Source of the DNA: Aquificaceae bacterium
GTDB lineage: Bacteria; Aquificota; Aquificia; Aquificales; Aquificaceae
Assembly (NCBI GenBank): GCA_026983685.1
Contig: JALSTO010000005.1
Span: 1-5,730, forward strand
Direction: 5' to 3'
DNA: 5,730 nt
Positions 1 through 5,730 of this stretch are shown here, in pieces; the stretch's first letter is position 1, and each line of letters begins with the position of its first letter. Below the pieces are notes generated by a model that was not told the origin of the DNA, did not search any database, and was given only the letters and a program-made list of their open reading frames with translations. A program made the position numbers and the translations under genes.

Positions 1-183
1 AGCCTTCCTGCCAGAGAAGTAAGCCCCCAGCATACCCACAGCTACCATAACAGCCATGTGGTCTATACCTGTAAGAGGGTGCAGGAGACCAGAGGTAAAG
101 GGAGATGTATGGGGTAAAAGATGCCCTGGGTGAGCGAAGCCCAGACCGATAAGACCGAGCAAAAGACCCAGATACTTTCTCAT
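1..183 (-). CDS. hupE: HupE/UreJ-family protein, probable nickel permease (5' part only)
   Basis: Only the first 61 codons lie in the window; the gene runs off the low-coordinate edge. The ATG at 181-183 follows an AAGGAGGTG ribosome site. The protein starts with a hydrophobic stretch (residues 4-16) that looks like a signal peptide or first membrane helix, followed by a His-rich segment (H18, H21, H25). The HupE/UreJ signature HPLTGIDH at residues 35-42 (H35, D41, H42) is followed by the start of another helix. Known members are small membrane proteins of about 190-200 residues, and several linked to hydrogenases or ureases act as nickel transporters. The gene begins 12 bases after the cytochrome b stop, so it is very probably the fourth gene of the hydrogenase operon and supplies nickel for the active site. 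Family assignment is confident; transport of nickel rather than another metal is inferred from context. Confidence 0.87.
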   Translation of the reverse strand, partial: MRKYLGLLLGLIGLGFAHPGHLLPHTSPFTSGLLHPLTGIDHMAVMVAVGMLGAYFSGRKA

Positions 184-195
184 GTTCTCACCTCC

Positions 196-903
196 TTACT
201 TAATATCGTTCATATCAATAGGCTCCTTCTTAAAGAACTTGTAGCCGTTAAACATGGATGAGAGCTCTCCGTTCTTCTTTATAGCCTCCTCCCTGACCAC
301 GAAGTAAACGTGTAGCACAGCAAATATAATTATGAGCCAGGCAATCCAGTGATGCCACATGTGGGTGGGGAATTCACCACCGAGGAACCAAACGACCCAT
401 CCGAACAGGGAAGCCCAGAAGCCCTCAGGGTTTGACATCCCGTACATCCCAAAGCCTGTGACTATCATAAAGAGTATGGCGAGATATACCAGGGGGTAAA
501 CCGTCCTGGCGCAGGCGTTCCTTATATACTCGTGTCCCTCATCGTCCCTCATGAAGAGAAGGTACTTGAGGGTTATCTCCTTGAGTCCTATCCAGTAGTC
601 CTTCCTCCAGAAGGTGGGTATGACCAACCTGTCTCTCTTACTCACCAAGGATATAAGTACCCTGAATATGAAGCTTGCGAGAAGTATGTAGCCCGCCATG
701 AAGTGAACCTTCCTTATAAAGCCCATGGTTATACCTTCCTCGTAGGCGTAGGTAGCCTCAACCCCCGTTGGACCCTGGAAGAAAGGCGATCCTATGTAGA
801 GTCCAGTTGCAAAGAGGGTTATTATCGTGAGGAAGTTTACCCAGTGCCAGAGCCTTAGAGCTGGGCTGAAGATGTATATCTTTTTTGCGGATTCCACTCT
901 CAT
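196..903 (-). CDS. hupC: Hydrogenase b-type cytochrome subunit (HupC/HyaC family)
   Basis: A 235-residue membrane protein, the usual length for the di-heme cytochrome b that anchors uptake hydrogenases and passes electrons from the small subunit to quinone. Four main hydrophobic helices can be seen near residues 20-40, 66-86, 132-154 and 183-204, with a further hydrophobic stretch at 162-175. The N-terminal RLWHW (H20) and the histidines H67, H184/H185 and H198 are in the helices expected to carry heme ligands, although exact ligand pairing is inferred. The C-terminus is charged and probably cytoplasmic. The ATG at 901-903 overlaps the hupL stop by four bases (ATGA), and an AAGGAGG lies six bases upstream, inside hupL, so translation is likely coupled. 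No odd features or missing segments were seen. Confidence 0.93.
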   Translation of the reverse strand: MRVESAKKIYIFSPALRLWHWVNFLTIITLFATGLYIGSPFFQGPTGVEATYAYEEGITMGFIRKVHFMAGYILLASFIFRVLISLVSKRDRLVIPTFWRKDYWIGLKEITLKYLLFMRDDEGHEYIRNACARTVYPLVYLAILFMIVTGFGMYGMSNPEGFWASLFGWVVWFLGGEFPTHMWHHWIAWLIIIFAVLHVYFVVREEAIKKNGELSSMFNGYKFFKKEPIDMNDIK

Positions 904-2795
904 GGCATGCCTCCTTGAACCTTGACCTCAACTATCTCCCTGCCCTCACTGTCGTAGAGATGGGTTGAACAGGCAAGACAGGGATCAAAGGAGTGGATTC
1001 CCTTCAGGACCTCTACGGGCTTTTCGGGAACCTTCACCACCGTGTCTTTCATGCACTCTTCAAAGGCACCCTGACCACCCATGGGATCCCTCGCTCCTCC
1101 ATTCCAAGTTGTAGGAACTACCGCCTGATAGTTGGCTATCTTGCCGTCTCTGATAATACACCAGTGCCCGAGGGCACCTCTTGGAGCCTCCGTTATACCC
1201 ACCCCCTTAGCTTCCTTGGGCCACTTCTCCGGTTCCCACTTCTCCATGTTTGCGACCGCCGTATCGCCCGCCTTTATGTTGTCTATAAGCTTTTTGAAGA
1301 AGTAGAGGTTTGCAGCTGCACCGACCTGAGCCTCAAGTCCCCTCGCTGCTGTCCTCCCTACTGTTGTGGGTAGCCATACATGGGGCGGGAGACCGAGAAC
1401 CTTGGATACGGTATCTATCTGGTTCACGATCATCTCGTCAATCCATGAAGGCTTTATGTGCCCCTGCTTCACACCCGTATAGACAACGATGTATCTTGCC
1501 AGAGGTCCGACCTCGCAGGGCTTTCCTCTCCACCTCGGCGACTTTATCCAGGAGTACTTACCCTTCTCGTCTAAATACTTCCAGCTGGTCTTAGTCCCCT
1601 CCTTCGGACCCGTGTAGTTGGGCTCTGTTATACCCTCCCAAGGGTGAAGCCCTCTGCTTTCATCGGGATACCGGTACCAGGAATGGGCTACGAACTCCTG
1701 TATGACTTCCGGGTCTATGAAGTCCTTGCCTACCATGGGATAGTACTTAGCCCTATCTACACCCTTTGCAAAGTCTTCTACAACTCCGTTGGAATGGTAA
1801 AGTATCCTGTTGTGATAATCTCCTCCCTTTATGTCTTCGTAGGGCTCATCGGGAAACTCTCCGTATCCGAGAACCCTCTTCTTGGAGAGACCTCCTCCGT
1901 AAGTCCATCCCTTCTGGACGTAAATGTGTCCTATGGCGAGCAGATCAATGAGGTAGAAGAGGTTTACAGCCTCCACCTGAGTGTATATGGCATCCTCAAC
2001 CACAGCGAGCTTTTCAGCGTTTATGGGGGCGTTCATATCGTCCATGGATATTGAACACATCATGCCTCCCACTATGTAATGGGGGTGGGGGTTCTTACCT
2101 CCGAAGACGACCTGCGGTATGAAGAGCTCCCTCTGGACATCAAGCATGTTCAGGTAGTGGGCTACAGCCATGAGATGGACCTCTGGCGGGAGGAGCTTGT
2201 AGTCTGGATGGTCCCACCAGTGGGCTGCGAATATCCCGAGCTGACCGCTCTCAACGAGCTTCTTCACTTTCTCCTGGAACGCTCTGAAGTATCCCGGCGT
2301 AGCTTTCGGGAACTTTCTGGGGTACGCCCTGTGTCCGAGAGGGTCCGGTATCAGCTCCGCTATCGCTCCGTACTTCTCAAGGAGCTTGTTCTGAAGCACA
2401 GCGGTGGCAACCGGGTCTGCCTTGAGAGCCTCAACCGGAGATACCCAGTCAAGAGCGTGGAGATGATAGAAGTGAACAAGGTGGTCGTGAACCTGAAGGG
2501 AGCCGTACATTATGTTCCTTATGTAGTTGGCGTTCTTGGGTATCTTGATTCCCAGAGCGTCCTCAACACACCTGACCGAGGCAAGGGCGTGAATTGAGGT
2601 ACACACACCGCATATCCTCTGAGCAAAAGCCCATGCATCCCTCGGGTCTCTGCCTTTCAGAATTATCTCTATCCCCCTCCACATAGTCCCAGAAGAGAGG
2701 GCATCCTTTATCTTTCCGCTCCTTTCATCAACTATCAGCTCTATCCTCAGGTGTCCTTCAATCCTCGTAACCGGGTCAACCACAACCCTCTTCAT
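900..2795 (-). CDS. hupL: Membrane-bound uptake [NiFe] hydrogenase, large (catalytic) subunit
   Basis: A 631-residue subunit that holds the Ni-Fe(CN)2CO site where H2 is split. Near the N-terminus it has RIEGH (11-15), RGIE (40-43) and RICGVC, giving the first pair of nickel cysteines C62 and C65. Near the C-terminus DPCLACSTH (604-612) gives C606 and C609. In this family a dedicated endopeptidase cuts after the His of DPCxxCxxH once nickel is in, here after H612, removing 19 residues. The length is typical of group 1 enzymes. It has no export signal of its own and is expected to cross the membrane folded, carried by the Tat signal of HupS. The start at 2793-2795 follows an AAGGAGGTG site that overlaps the hupS TAA stop; the gap to hupS is 13 bases. 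The sequence is intact. Confidence 0.98.
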   Translation of the reverse strand: MKRVVVDPVTRIEGHLRIELIVDERSGKIKDALSSGTMWRGIEIILKGRDPRDAWAFAQRICGVCTSIHALASVRCVEDALGIKIPKNANYIRNIMYGSLQVHDHLVHFYHLHALDWVSPVEALKADPVATAVLQNKLLEKYGAIAELIPDPLGHRAYPRKFPKATPGYFRAFQEKVKKLVESGQLGIFAAHWWDHPDYKLLPPEVHLMAVAHYLNMLDVQRELFIPQVVFGGKNPHPHYIVGGMMCSISMDDMNAPINAEKLAVVEDAIYTQVEAVNLFYLIDLLAIGHIYVQKGWTYGGGLSKKRVLGYGEFPDEPYEDIKGGDYHNRILYHSNGVVEDFAKGVDRAKYYPMVGKDFIDPEVIQEFVAHSWYRYPDESRGLHPWEGITEPNYTGPKEGTKTSWKYLDEKGKYSWIKSPRWRGKPCEVGPLARYIVVYTGVKQGHIKPSWIDEMIVNQIDTVSKVLGLPPHVWLPTTVGRTAARGLEAQVGAAANLYFFKKLIDNIKAGDTAVANMEKWEPEKWPKEAKGVGITEAPRGALGHWCIIRDGKIANYQAVVPTTWNGGARDPMGGQGAFEECMKDTVVKVPEKPVEVLKGIHSFDPCLACSTHLYDSEGREIVEVKVQGGMP

Positions 2796-2808
2796 AACTC
2801 ACACCTCC

Positions 2809-3870
2809 TTACTCTTCCTTCTTGCCAGAGTTCCTCACCTTGGAGAGAACGCCGTGGACGACCGCTCCACCGACAGCTGCGGCAGCTGCAACAGCACCCA
2901 CCTTATCCGCGCTTGCCTCCTGCTTGGGCACGGGTATGTTTGTGAGCCTCTCGTAGAAGGGTCCGTTGTCCCAGAAGTCCTTTTCCGCACAGCCTATGCA
3001 TCCGTGTCCCGCCTGAATCGGATAGGAAAGTCCGTTGTACCACCTTATGCTTCCGCACTGGTTGTAGGTTGTGGGTCCCCTGCATCCAACCTTGTACAGA
3101 CACCAGCCCTTCTTTGCATTATCATCGTCAAAGCGTTCAACAAACTGCCCTGCGTTGAAGAAGGCTCTCCTGTAACAGGTATCGTGAATCCTGTTGCCGT
3201 AGAACATCTTCGGTCTCCCTTGAGAGTCAAGGGGAGGGATCCTGTCAAAGAGGACCATGTACATGACGACGCCTGTCATTACTTCTGCGATCGGAGGACA
3301 TCCGGGAACCTTGATTATTGGTTTGTTGGTTATGACCTTGTCAACGGGAACAGCTGTCGTCGGGTTTGGCTTTGCCGCCTGAACGCATCCCCATGAAGCA
3401 CAGGAACCCCAAGCGATTACAGCCTTAGCACCCTCCGCGGATTCCTTCAGATTTTCAAGGAAGGGCTTTCCACCGACTATGCAGTACATACCATCCTCAC
3501 CGAGGGGAGGGTTTCCCTCTACCGCAAGGATGTAGTTCCCCCAGTACTCCTTAATTATCCTCTTCCTGTGCTCCTCAAGAGGTTCTCCCGCTGCTGCAGA
3601 GAGGGTGTCATCGTACTCAAGGGATATCATGGAGAGGACAACGTCCGATGCGAGGGGTGTTGCAGACCTTATGAAGGACTCCGAACAGCAGGTGCATTCA
3701 AGTCCGTGTATCCATATAACCGGGACTCTCGGCTTCGTCTCCATAGCCCTCACCACAGTGGGAACCATTGAGGGAGCAAGGCCCATCATCCCCGTCACTG
3801 TCGTAGCAAACTTCAGGAAGTCCCTCCTGCTCACCCCGTGCCTTTTGAACGTCTCCCAGAAGGTCTCCAT
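2809..3870 (-). CDS. hupS: Membrane-bound uptake [NiFe] hydrogenase, small (Fe-S) subunit, Tat-exported, six-cysteine type
   Basis: A 353-residue precursor that relays electrons from the nickel site to the cytochrome b. The Tat motif SRRDFLK is at residues 14-20, with likely cleavage after VVRA (residue 42). Proximal-cluster cysteines are C59, C61, C62, C157, C162 and C191; C61 and C162 are the two extra ones that mark oxygen-tolerant enzymes with a [4Fe-3S] cluster. Distal ligands are H229, C232, C257 and C263, and medial ligands C272, C291 and C294. All thirteen keep the spacing I recall for R. eutropha HoxK, offset by 42. A hydrophobic tail near 319-345 followed by a basic end is the membrane anchor. 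I start at the ATG 3868-3870, which has AAGGAGGT five bases upstream; a longer reading from GTG at 3918 would lie over the promoter. It is the first gene of its operon. Confidence 0.97.
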   Translation of the reverse strand: METFWETFKRHGVSRRDFLKFATTVTGMMGLAPSMVPTVVRAMETKPRVPVIWIHGLECTCCSESFIRSATPLASDVVLSMISLEYDDTLSAAAGEPLEEHRKRIIKEYWGNYILAVEGNPPLGEDGMYCIVGGKPFLENLKESAEGAKAVIAWGSCASWGCVQAAKPNPTTAVPVDKVITNKPIIKVPGCPPIAEVMTGVVMYMVLFDRIPPLDSQGRPKMFYGNRIHDTCYRRAFFNAGQFVERFDDDNAKKGWCLYKVGCRGPTTYNQCGSIRWYNGLSYPIQAGHGCIGCAEKDFWDNGPFYERLTNIPVPKQEASADKVGAVAAAAAVGGAVVHGVLSKVRNSGKKEE

Positions 3871-3875
3871 CCTAA

Positions 3876-3883
3876 ACCTCCTT
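3876..3883 (-). promoter_or_regulatory. Ribosome binding site fixing the hupS start
   Basis: On the minus strand AAGGAGGT lies five bases before the ATG at 3868-3870. It decides the start in favour of METFW, placing the twin-arginine motif at residues 14-20, and against the in-frame GTG 16 codons upstream, which has no ribosome site. It overlaps the downstream edge of the proposed operator by two bases. Confidence 0.9.
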
Positions 3884-3899
3884 AATGAATATTCGTTCA
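3882..3899. promoter_or_regulatory. Putative TetR/FadR-like operator in the hupS promoter
   Basis: The 18-bp sequence TTAATGAATATTCGTTCA is an imperfect palindrome centred between 3890 and 3891; seven of nine base pairs are symmetrical and the core GAATATTC is perfect. It matches TGAATGAATATTCATTCA, one realisation of the operator consensus I recall for Bacillus FadR-type TetR repressors, at 16 of 18 positions. It sits just downstream of the proposed -10 element, over the expected transcription start, which is the position of a classic repressor site. The TetR-family gene ending about 1 kb upstream is the obvious candidate to bind it. The palindrome is seen directly; the protein that binds it and the sense of regulation are inferred. 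Confidence 0.55.
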
Positions 3900-3901
3900 A
3901 T

Positions 3902-3931
3902 AATATGATAACACTCACATTTCCCTGTCAA
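3902..3931 (-). promoter_or_regulatory. Sigma-70-type promoter for the hydrogenase operon
   Basis: A perfect -35 box TTGACA occupies 3926-3931. The best -10 candidates are CATATT at 3902-3907 (18-base spacer, four of six matches) and TATTAT at 3900-3905 (five of six, but a 20-base spacer). Transcription would start near 3893-3896, inside the palindrome, leaving a leader of about 25 bases before hupS. The weak -10 suggests that the promoter may need or respond to a regulator. Confidence 0.6.
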
Positions 3932-3933
3932 TA

Positions 3934-3969
3934 AAAACTTCCTTAGGGTAGTTATAAGGGTTTCTTATA
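3934..3969 (-). terminator. Weak candidate terminator after the cyclase gene
   Basis: Two short competing stems lie at the end of the cyclase gene. A perfect six-base inverted repeat CTTATA/TATAAG with a five-base loop spans the stop codon (3953-3969). A second stem, CCTTA/TAAGG (3955-3959 with 3941-3945), is followed within a few bases by a run of five T on the minus strand (3934-3938). Both stems are short and AT-rich, so termination in a thermophile would be poor; read-through into hupS is possible. Confidence 0.25.
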
Positions 3970-4801
3970 GACTCTCTACCCTATTCCTCCCCTTCTCCTT
4001 CGCAAGATACATCGCCCTATCCACCCTCGCAAAGAGGGTCTTCATGTCCTCATTCCCCTTCAGGCTGGTAACACCGATGCTCACCGTCAATCTATCAACG
4101 CCGAAGTCCGTACCTGCCATCCTTCTTCTGAGCCTTTCTGCGACCCTCAGGGCGCTCTGGTGGTCTGTTTGTGGCAGGACTATCAGGAACTCCTCACCGC
4201 CAAACCTTCCTACTGCATCTGTTGCCCTTATCTCAGCCCTTATCAGGCTTGCCATCTTACGGAGAACCTCATCTCCTTTTTGGTGCCCGTAGGTATCGTT
4301 TATCTGTTTGAAGTTGTCAACATCAATGAGGAGTATGGACAGAGGACTTCCGTATCTCTTAGCCCTCTCAATCTCCTGCCTAAGTATCTCTTCAATCTTT
4401 CTCCTGTTGTAGAGACCCGTCAGACTATCAACGTCTGCAAGGAACTTCAGCTCCCTGATCAGGTCTGTAACGTACCTGTCAAGGTAGAGCTCTATGAAGA
4501 GGTCCTCATCAACCCTATTTGCTACAACAACGTGGATATCGCTGTTGTGTTCGTGGTAAGCGTAGGGCTCGTTCCCGCTGATGAGTTTCTTTACAGGACA
4601 GATACTCTCTCCATAGATCTCCCAGCAGGGTCTGTTCAACCTGTGGGTAACTTCGTAGCACTTTTTCCCATCGGCGGAGAATCTCTGCCGGGCGGAGTCG
4701 TTCATAAGGACCACGTTGTAATCTGAGTCAACGACTATGAGAGGGAAGGGGATTACGTTGCAGAGCTTGAGCAACCCCTCCCTTTTTATGCTCTTAAGCA
4801 T
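3965..4801 (-). CDS. PAS-GGDEF diguanylate cyclase with a Cys/His cluster in the sensor domain
   Basis: A 278-residue soluble protein expected to make cyclic di-GMP from two GTP. Residues about 8-110 look like a PAS sensor domain (PFPLIVVDSDYNVVLMND near 18-35). It holds C48, H53, C59 and C68 in a CYExxHxxxxPC...CP pattern that could bind a metal, Fe-S centre or heme, or act as a thiol switch. The GGDEF domain covers about 121-278: DSLTGLYNRR at 125-134, metal ligand D160 in DVDNF, active site GGEEF at 201-205, and an intact RxxD inhibitory site (R192, D195), so product feedback is likely. No membrane segment or EAL domain is seen. I choose the ATG at 4799-4801, preceded by AGGAGGGGAG; an in-frame ATG at 4921 would add 40 residues without domain character and overlap tetR. 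It lies between the TetR gene and the hydrogenase operon. Confidence 0.93.
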   Translation of the reverse strand: MLKSIKREGLLKLCNVIPFPLIVVDSDYNVVLMNDSARQRFSADGKKCYEVTHRLNRPCWEIYGESICPVKKLISGNEPYAYHEHNSDIHVVVANRVDEDLFIELYLDRYVTDLIRELKFLADVDSLTGLYNRRKIEEILRQEIERAKRYGSPLSILLIDVDNFKQINDTYGHQKGDEVLRKMASLIRAEIRATDAVGRFGGEEFLIVLPQTDHQSALRVAERLRRRMAGTDFGVDRLTVSIGVTSLKGNEDMKTLFARVDRAMYLAKEKGRNRVESL

Positions 4802-4896
4802 ATCAGCTCCCCTCCTGAAGTGCTTTTTGGGATTAAATATAAGAGAAGCCTTAAAAGGGAAGTTATCAATAGCTCTTATTGAATGATAAGCAAACT
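4802..4896 (-). promoter_or_regulatory. Leader of the cyclase gene: ribosome site, half-operator and inverted repeats
   Basis: This 95-bp gap separates tetR from the cyclase gene. AGGAGG (4811-4816) followed by GGAG is the ribosome site that supports the start at 4801. TCATTCAATAA on the minus strand (4876-4886) matches one arm of the hupS operator region at 10 of 11 bases and contains a perfect TCATTCA half-site, but no good second half. CTCTTAT (4873-4879) pairs with ATAAG AG (4839-4845), and CTTAT/ATAAG arms flank the half-site (4875-4890). A -10-like TATATT lies at 4836-4841, with no convincing -35. A separate promoter for the cyclase is possible but not proven. Confidence 0.4.
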
Positions 4897-5502
4897 TTAT
4901 CTCGCTCTCAGGGCATTCCATATGTTTTCGGAGACCTCCGGTGCATACTCCATTAAAGGTTTATCAAGAACACCCTCGCCATGGAGGAATACTATACCGC
5001 CCATGGGACCCATGACAGTAACGAAGGCTGGGAAGAAGTCCTGATTCCTGAGCTCACCTTTCTCCACACCCTCGGACAGGAGTATCATCACCTCGGTGAC
5101 CACCTCACCGACACAGGCAAAGCCCTCGCATCCTCCTTTGAATATCTCTCTGTTGGACAGGAAGACTCTGAGGAAGTAGTCTATCAGCTCGGGCTCCTTG
5201 AGGGATATCTCAAAGAAGCTTTCAACGAGCTTGGCGATCTTTTTCTTAACGGGTATATCTTCTTCGTTTATTGATCTAAGTCTCTGGGCAACCCACCTGG
5301 AGACGGTGAGCATGACCTCCTTGGCGAGCTCCTCCTTGGACTCAAAGTAGTTGTATAGATTTCCAACGCTCATGCCGAGCTCTTTAGCTATATCGGGCAT
5401 GGAGGTGTTGTAGTAGCCCCGTTCCGCAAAGAGCTTGCAGGCTGTCCTTATTATCTGGAGCTTCTTCTCCTCCTTGAGCCTCTCCCTCGCACTCTTTACC
5501 AT
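4897..5502 (-). CDS. TetR/AcrR-family transcriptional regulator
   Basis: A 201-residue protein, normal for the family. The N-terminal DNA-binding domain is clear: a first helix with ACKLFAERGYYNTSM (21-35) and the helix-turn-helix DIAKELGMSVGNLYNYF at 37-53, followed by SKEEL. The C-terminal two thirds are all-helical and would bind an unknown ligand and form the dimer. Cys22, Cys125 and Cys130 are present, the last two as CEGFAC. The ATG at 5500-5502 shares one base with the hypB TGA stop (TGATG), and GAGGG at 5510-5514 is seven bases upstream; a GTG one codon earlier is possible. Coupling to hypB means it is probably made together with the hydrogenase maturation proteins. The nearby FadR-like palindrome before hupS makes it a likely regulator of that operon, usually as a repressor released by a ligand. 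The ligand cannot be told from sequence. Confidence 0.93.
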   Translation of the reverse strand: MVKSARERLKEEKKLQIIRTACKLFAERGYYNTSMPDIAKELGMSVGNLYNYFESKEELAKEVMLTVSRWVAQRLRSINEEDIPVKKKIAKLVESFFEISLKEPELIDYFLRVFLSNREIFKGGCEGFACVGEVVTEVMILLSEGVEKGELRNQDFFPAFVTVMGPMGGIVFLHGEGVLDKPLMEYAPEVSENIWNALRAR

Positions 5503-5730
5503 CACACAGCCCTCAGGCTCCTCTTCGTCTTAAGAAATTCTACCCAAAGCTCAAAGCCCTCGCCACTCTTTGAGGAGAGTTTTATTACATCTATCTTGGG
5601 GTTCACGCTCCTTGCTGAGCTGACCGCCTTCTCAAGGTCAAAGTCCATGTAGGGGAGCAGGTCAATCTTTGTTATGAGCATGAGCTCAGCACTCCTGAAC
5701 ATGACGGGGTACTTCTCAGGCTTGTCATCA
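5502..5730 (-). CDS. hypB: Hydrogenase nickel incorporation GTPase HypB (C-terminal part only)
   Basis: About 76 codons of the 3' end are present; the gene enters from the high-coordinate edge, so no start is seen. Reading in to the edge gives DDKPEKYPVMFRSAELMLITKIDLLPY, written in two pieces: DDKPEKYPVMFRSAEL and then LITKIDLLPYMDFD, typical of HypB. The guanine-specificity motif is TKID instead of the usual NKxD, and the later SSKSGEG corresponds to the G5 region. HypB hydrolyses GTP while delivering nickel, with HypA, to the hydrogenase large subunit precursor in the cytoplasm. The N-terminal metal-binding region and P-loop are outside the window. The stop overlaps the start of the TetR gene by one base. 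The identification is firm because of the conserved block and the hydrogenase neighbourhood. Confidence 0.92.
   Translation of the reverse strand, partial: DDKPEKYPVMFRSAELMLITKIDLLPYMDFDLEKAVSSARSVNPKIDVIKLSSKSGEGFELWVEFLKTKRSLRAV

Noticed and set aside
532..858. Plus-strand open frame of 108 codons opposite hupC
   Set aside because: It lies wholly antisense to a conserved cytochrome b gene, its translation resembles no family, and no ribosome site was seen. It is a coding shadow.
2079..2597. Plus-strand open frame of 172 codons opposite hupL
   Set aside because: It is antisense to the strongly conserved large subunit and has no recognisable domain; the long frame follows from codon bias of the real gene.
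2854..3396. Plus-strand open frame of 180 codons opposite hupS
   Set aside because: Antisense to the Fe-S subunit; its composition only mirrors the real gene and no start signal supports it.
3871..3918. Upstream in-frame GTG start for hupS adding 16 residues
   Set aside because: It has no ribosome site, lies across the -10 and operator region, and would push the twin-arginine motif unusually far from the N-terminus. The ATG at 3870 has a strong AAGGAGGT.
4160..4726. Plus-strand open frame of 188 codons opposite the cyclase
   Set aside because: The minus-strand frame carries all GGDEF motifs in order; the plus-strand product has no recognisable features.
4802..4921. Longer start for the cyclase at the ATG 4919-4921
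   Set aside because: It would overlap tetR by 25 bases, the nearest GGAGGT is about 12 bases away, and the added 40 residues show no domain character. The ATG at 4801 has a better ribosome site.
1..5730. CRISPR array, tRNA, rRNA, insertion sequence or attachment site
   Set aside because: No regularly spaced repeats, no cloverleaf or rRNA-like sequence, and no transposase or terminal inverted repeats were seen; the window is almost fully coding.

Overview
The window looks like chromosome of a thermophilic, hydrogen-oxidising bacterium of the Aquificaceae (Aquifex / Hydrogenobacter / Hydrogenivirga type). This rests on the close resemblance of the hydrogenase subunits to the Aquifex-type enzyme as I remember it, on frequent AGG/AGA (Arg) and ATA (Ile) codons, and on strong AAGGAGG ribosome sites. 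The species cannot be named from this window.

All seven genes lie on the minus strand, so transcription runs from high to low coordinates: hypB (3' end only), a TetR-family regulator, a PAS-GGDEF diguanylate cyclase, then hupS, hupL, a cytochrome b (hupC type) and hupE (5' end only). The window is tightly packed. The only non-coding stretches of note are about 95 bp before the cyclase gene and about 94 bp before hupS.

hupS, hupL and hupC encode a membrane-bound uptake [NiFe] hydrogenase. The small subunit has a Tat signal, all thirteen Fe-S ligands, and the two extra cysteines of the oxygen-tolerant six-cysteine (R. eutropha MBH-like, group 1d) class. The large subunit carries both CxxC nickel motifs and a C-terminal extension that is cleaved off. 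The cytochrome b would pass electrons to quinone. HupE probably brings in nickel, and HypB is the nickel-handling GTPase of active-site assembly.

The most interesting part is the block between hypB and hupS. The tetR stop/start overlaps hypB by one base, and the next gene is a diguanylate cyclase whose PAS domain carries a Cys/His cluster. The hupS promoter (a perfect TTGACA -35 and a weaker -10) is followed at the predicted transcription start by an 18-bp imperfect palindrome resembling the operators of FadR-like TetR proteins. An 11-bp half-site matching it at 10 of 11 positions lies just upstream of the cyclase gene. This suggests, by inference only, a local circuit in which the TetR protein controls both the hydrogenase operon and a redox- or ligand-sensing c-di-GMP enzyme, tying hydrogen use to lifestyle switching.
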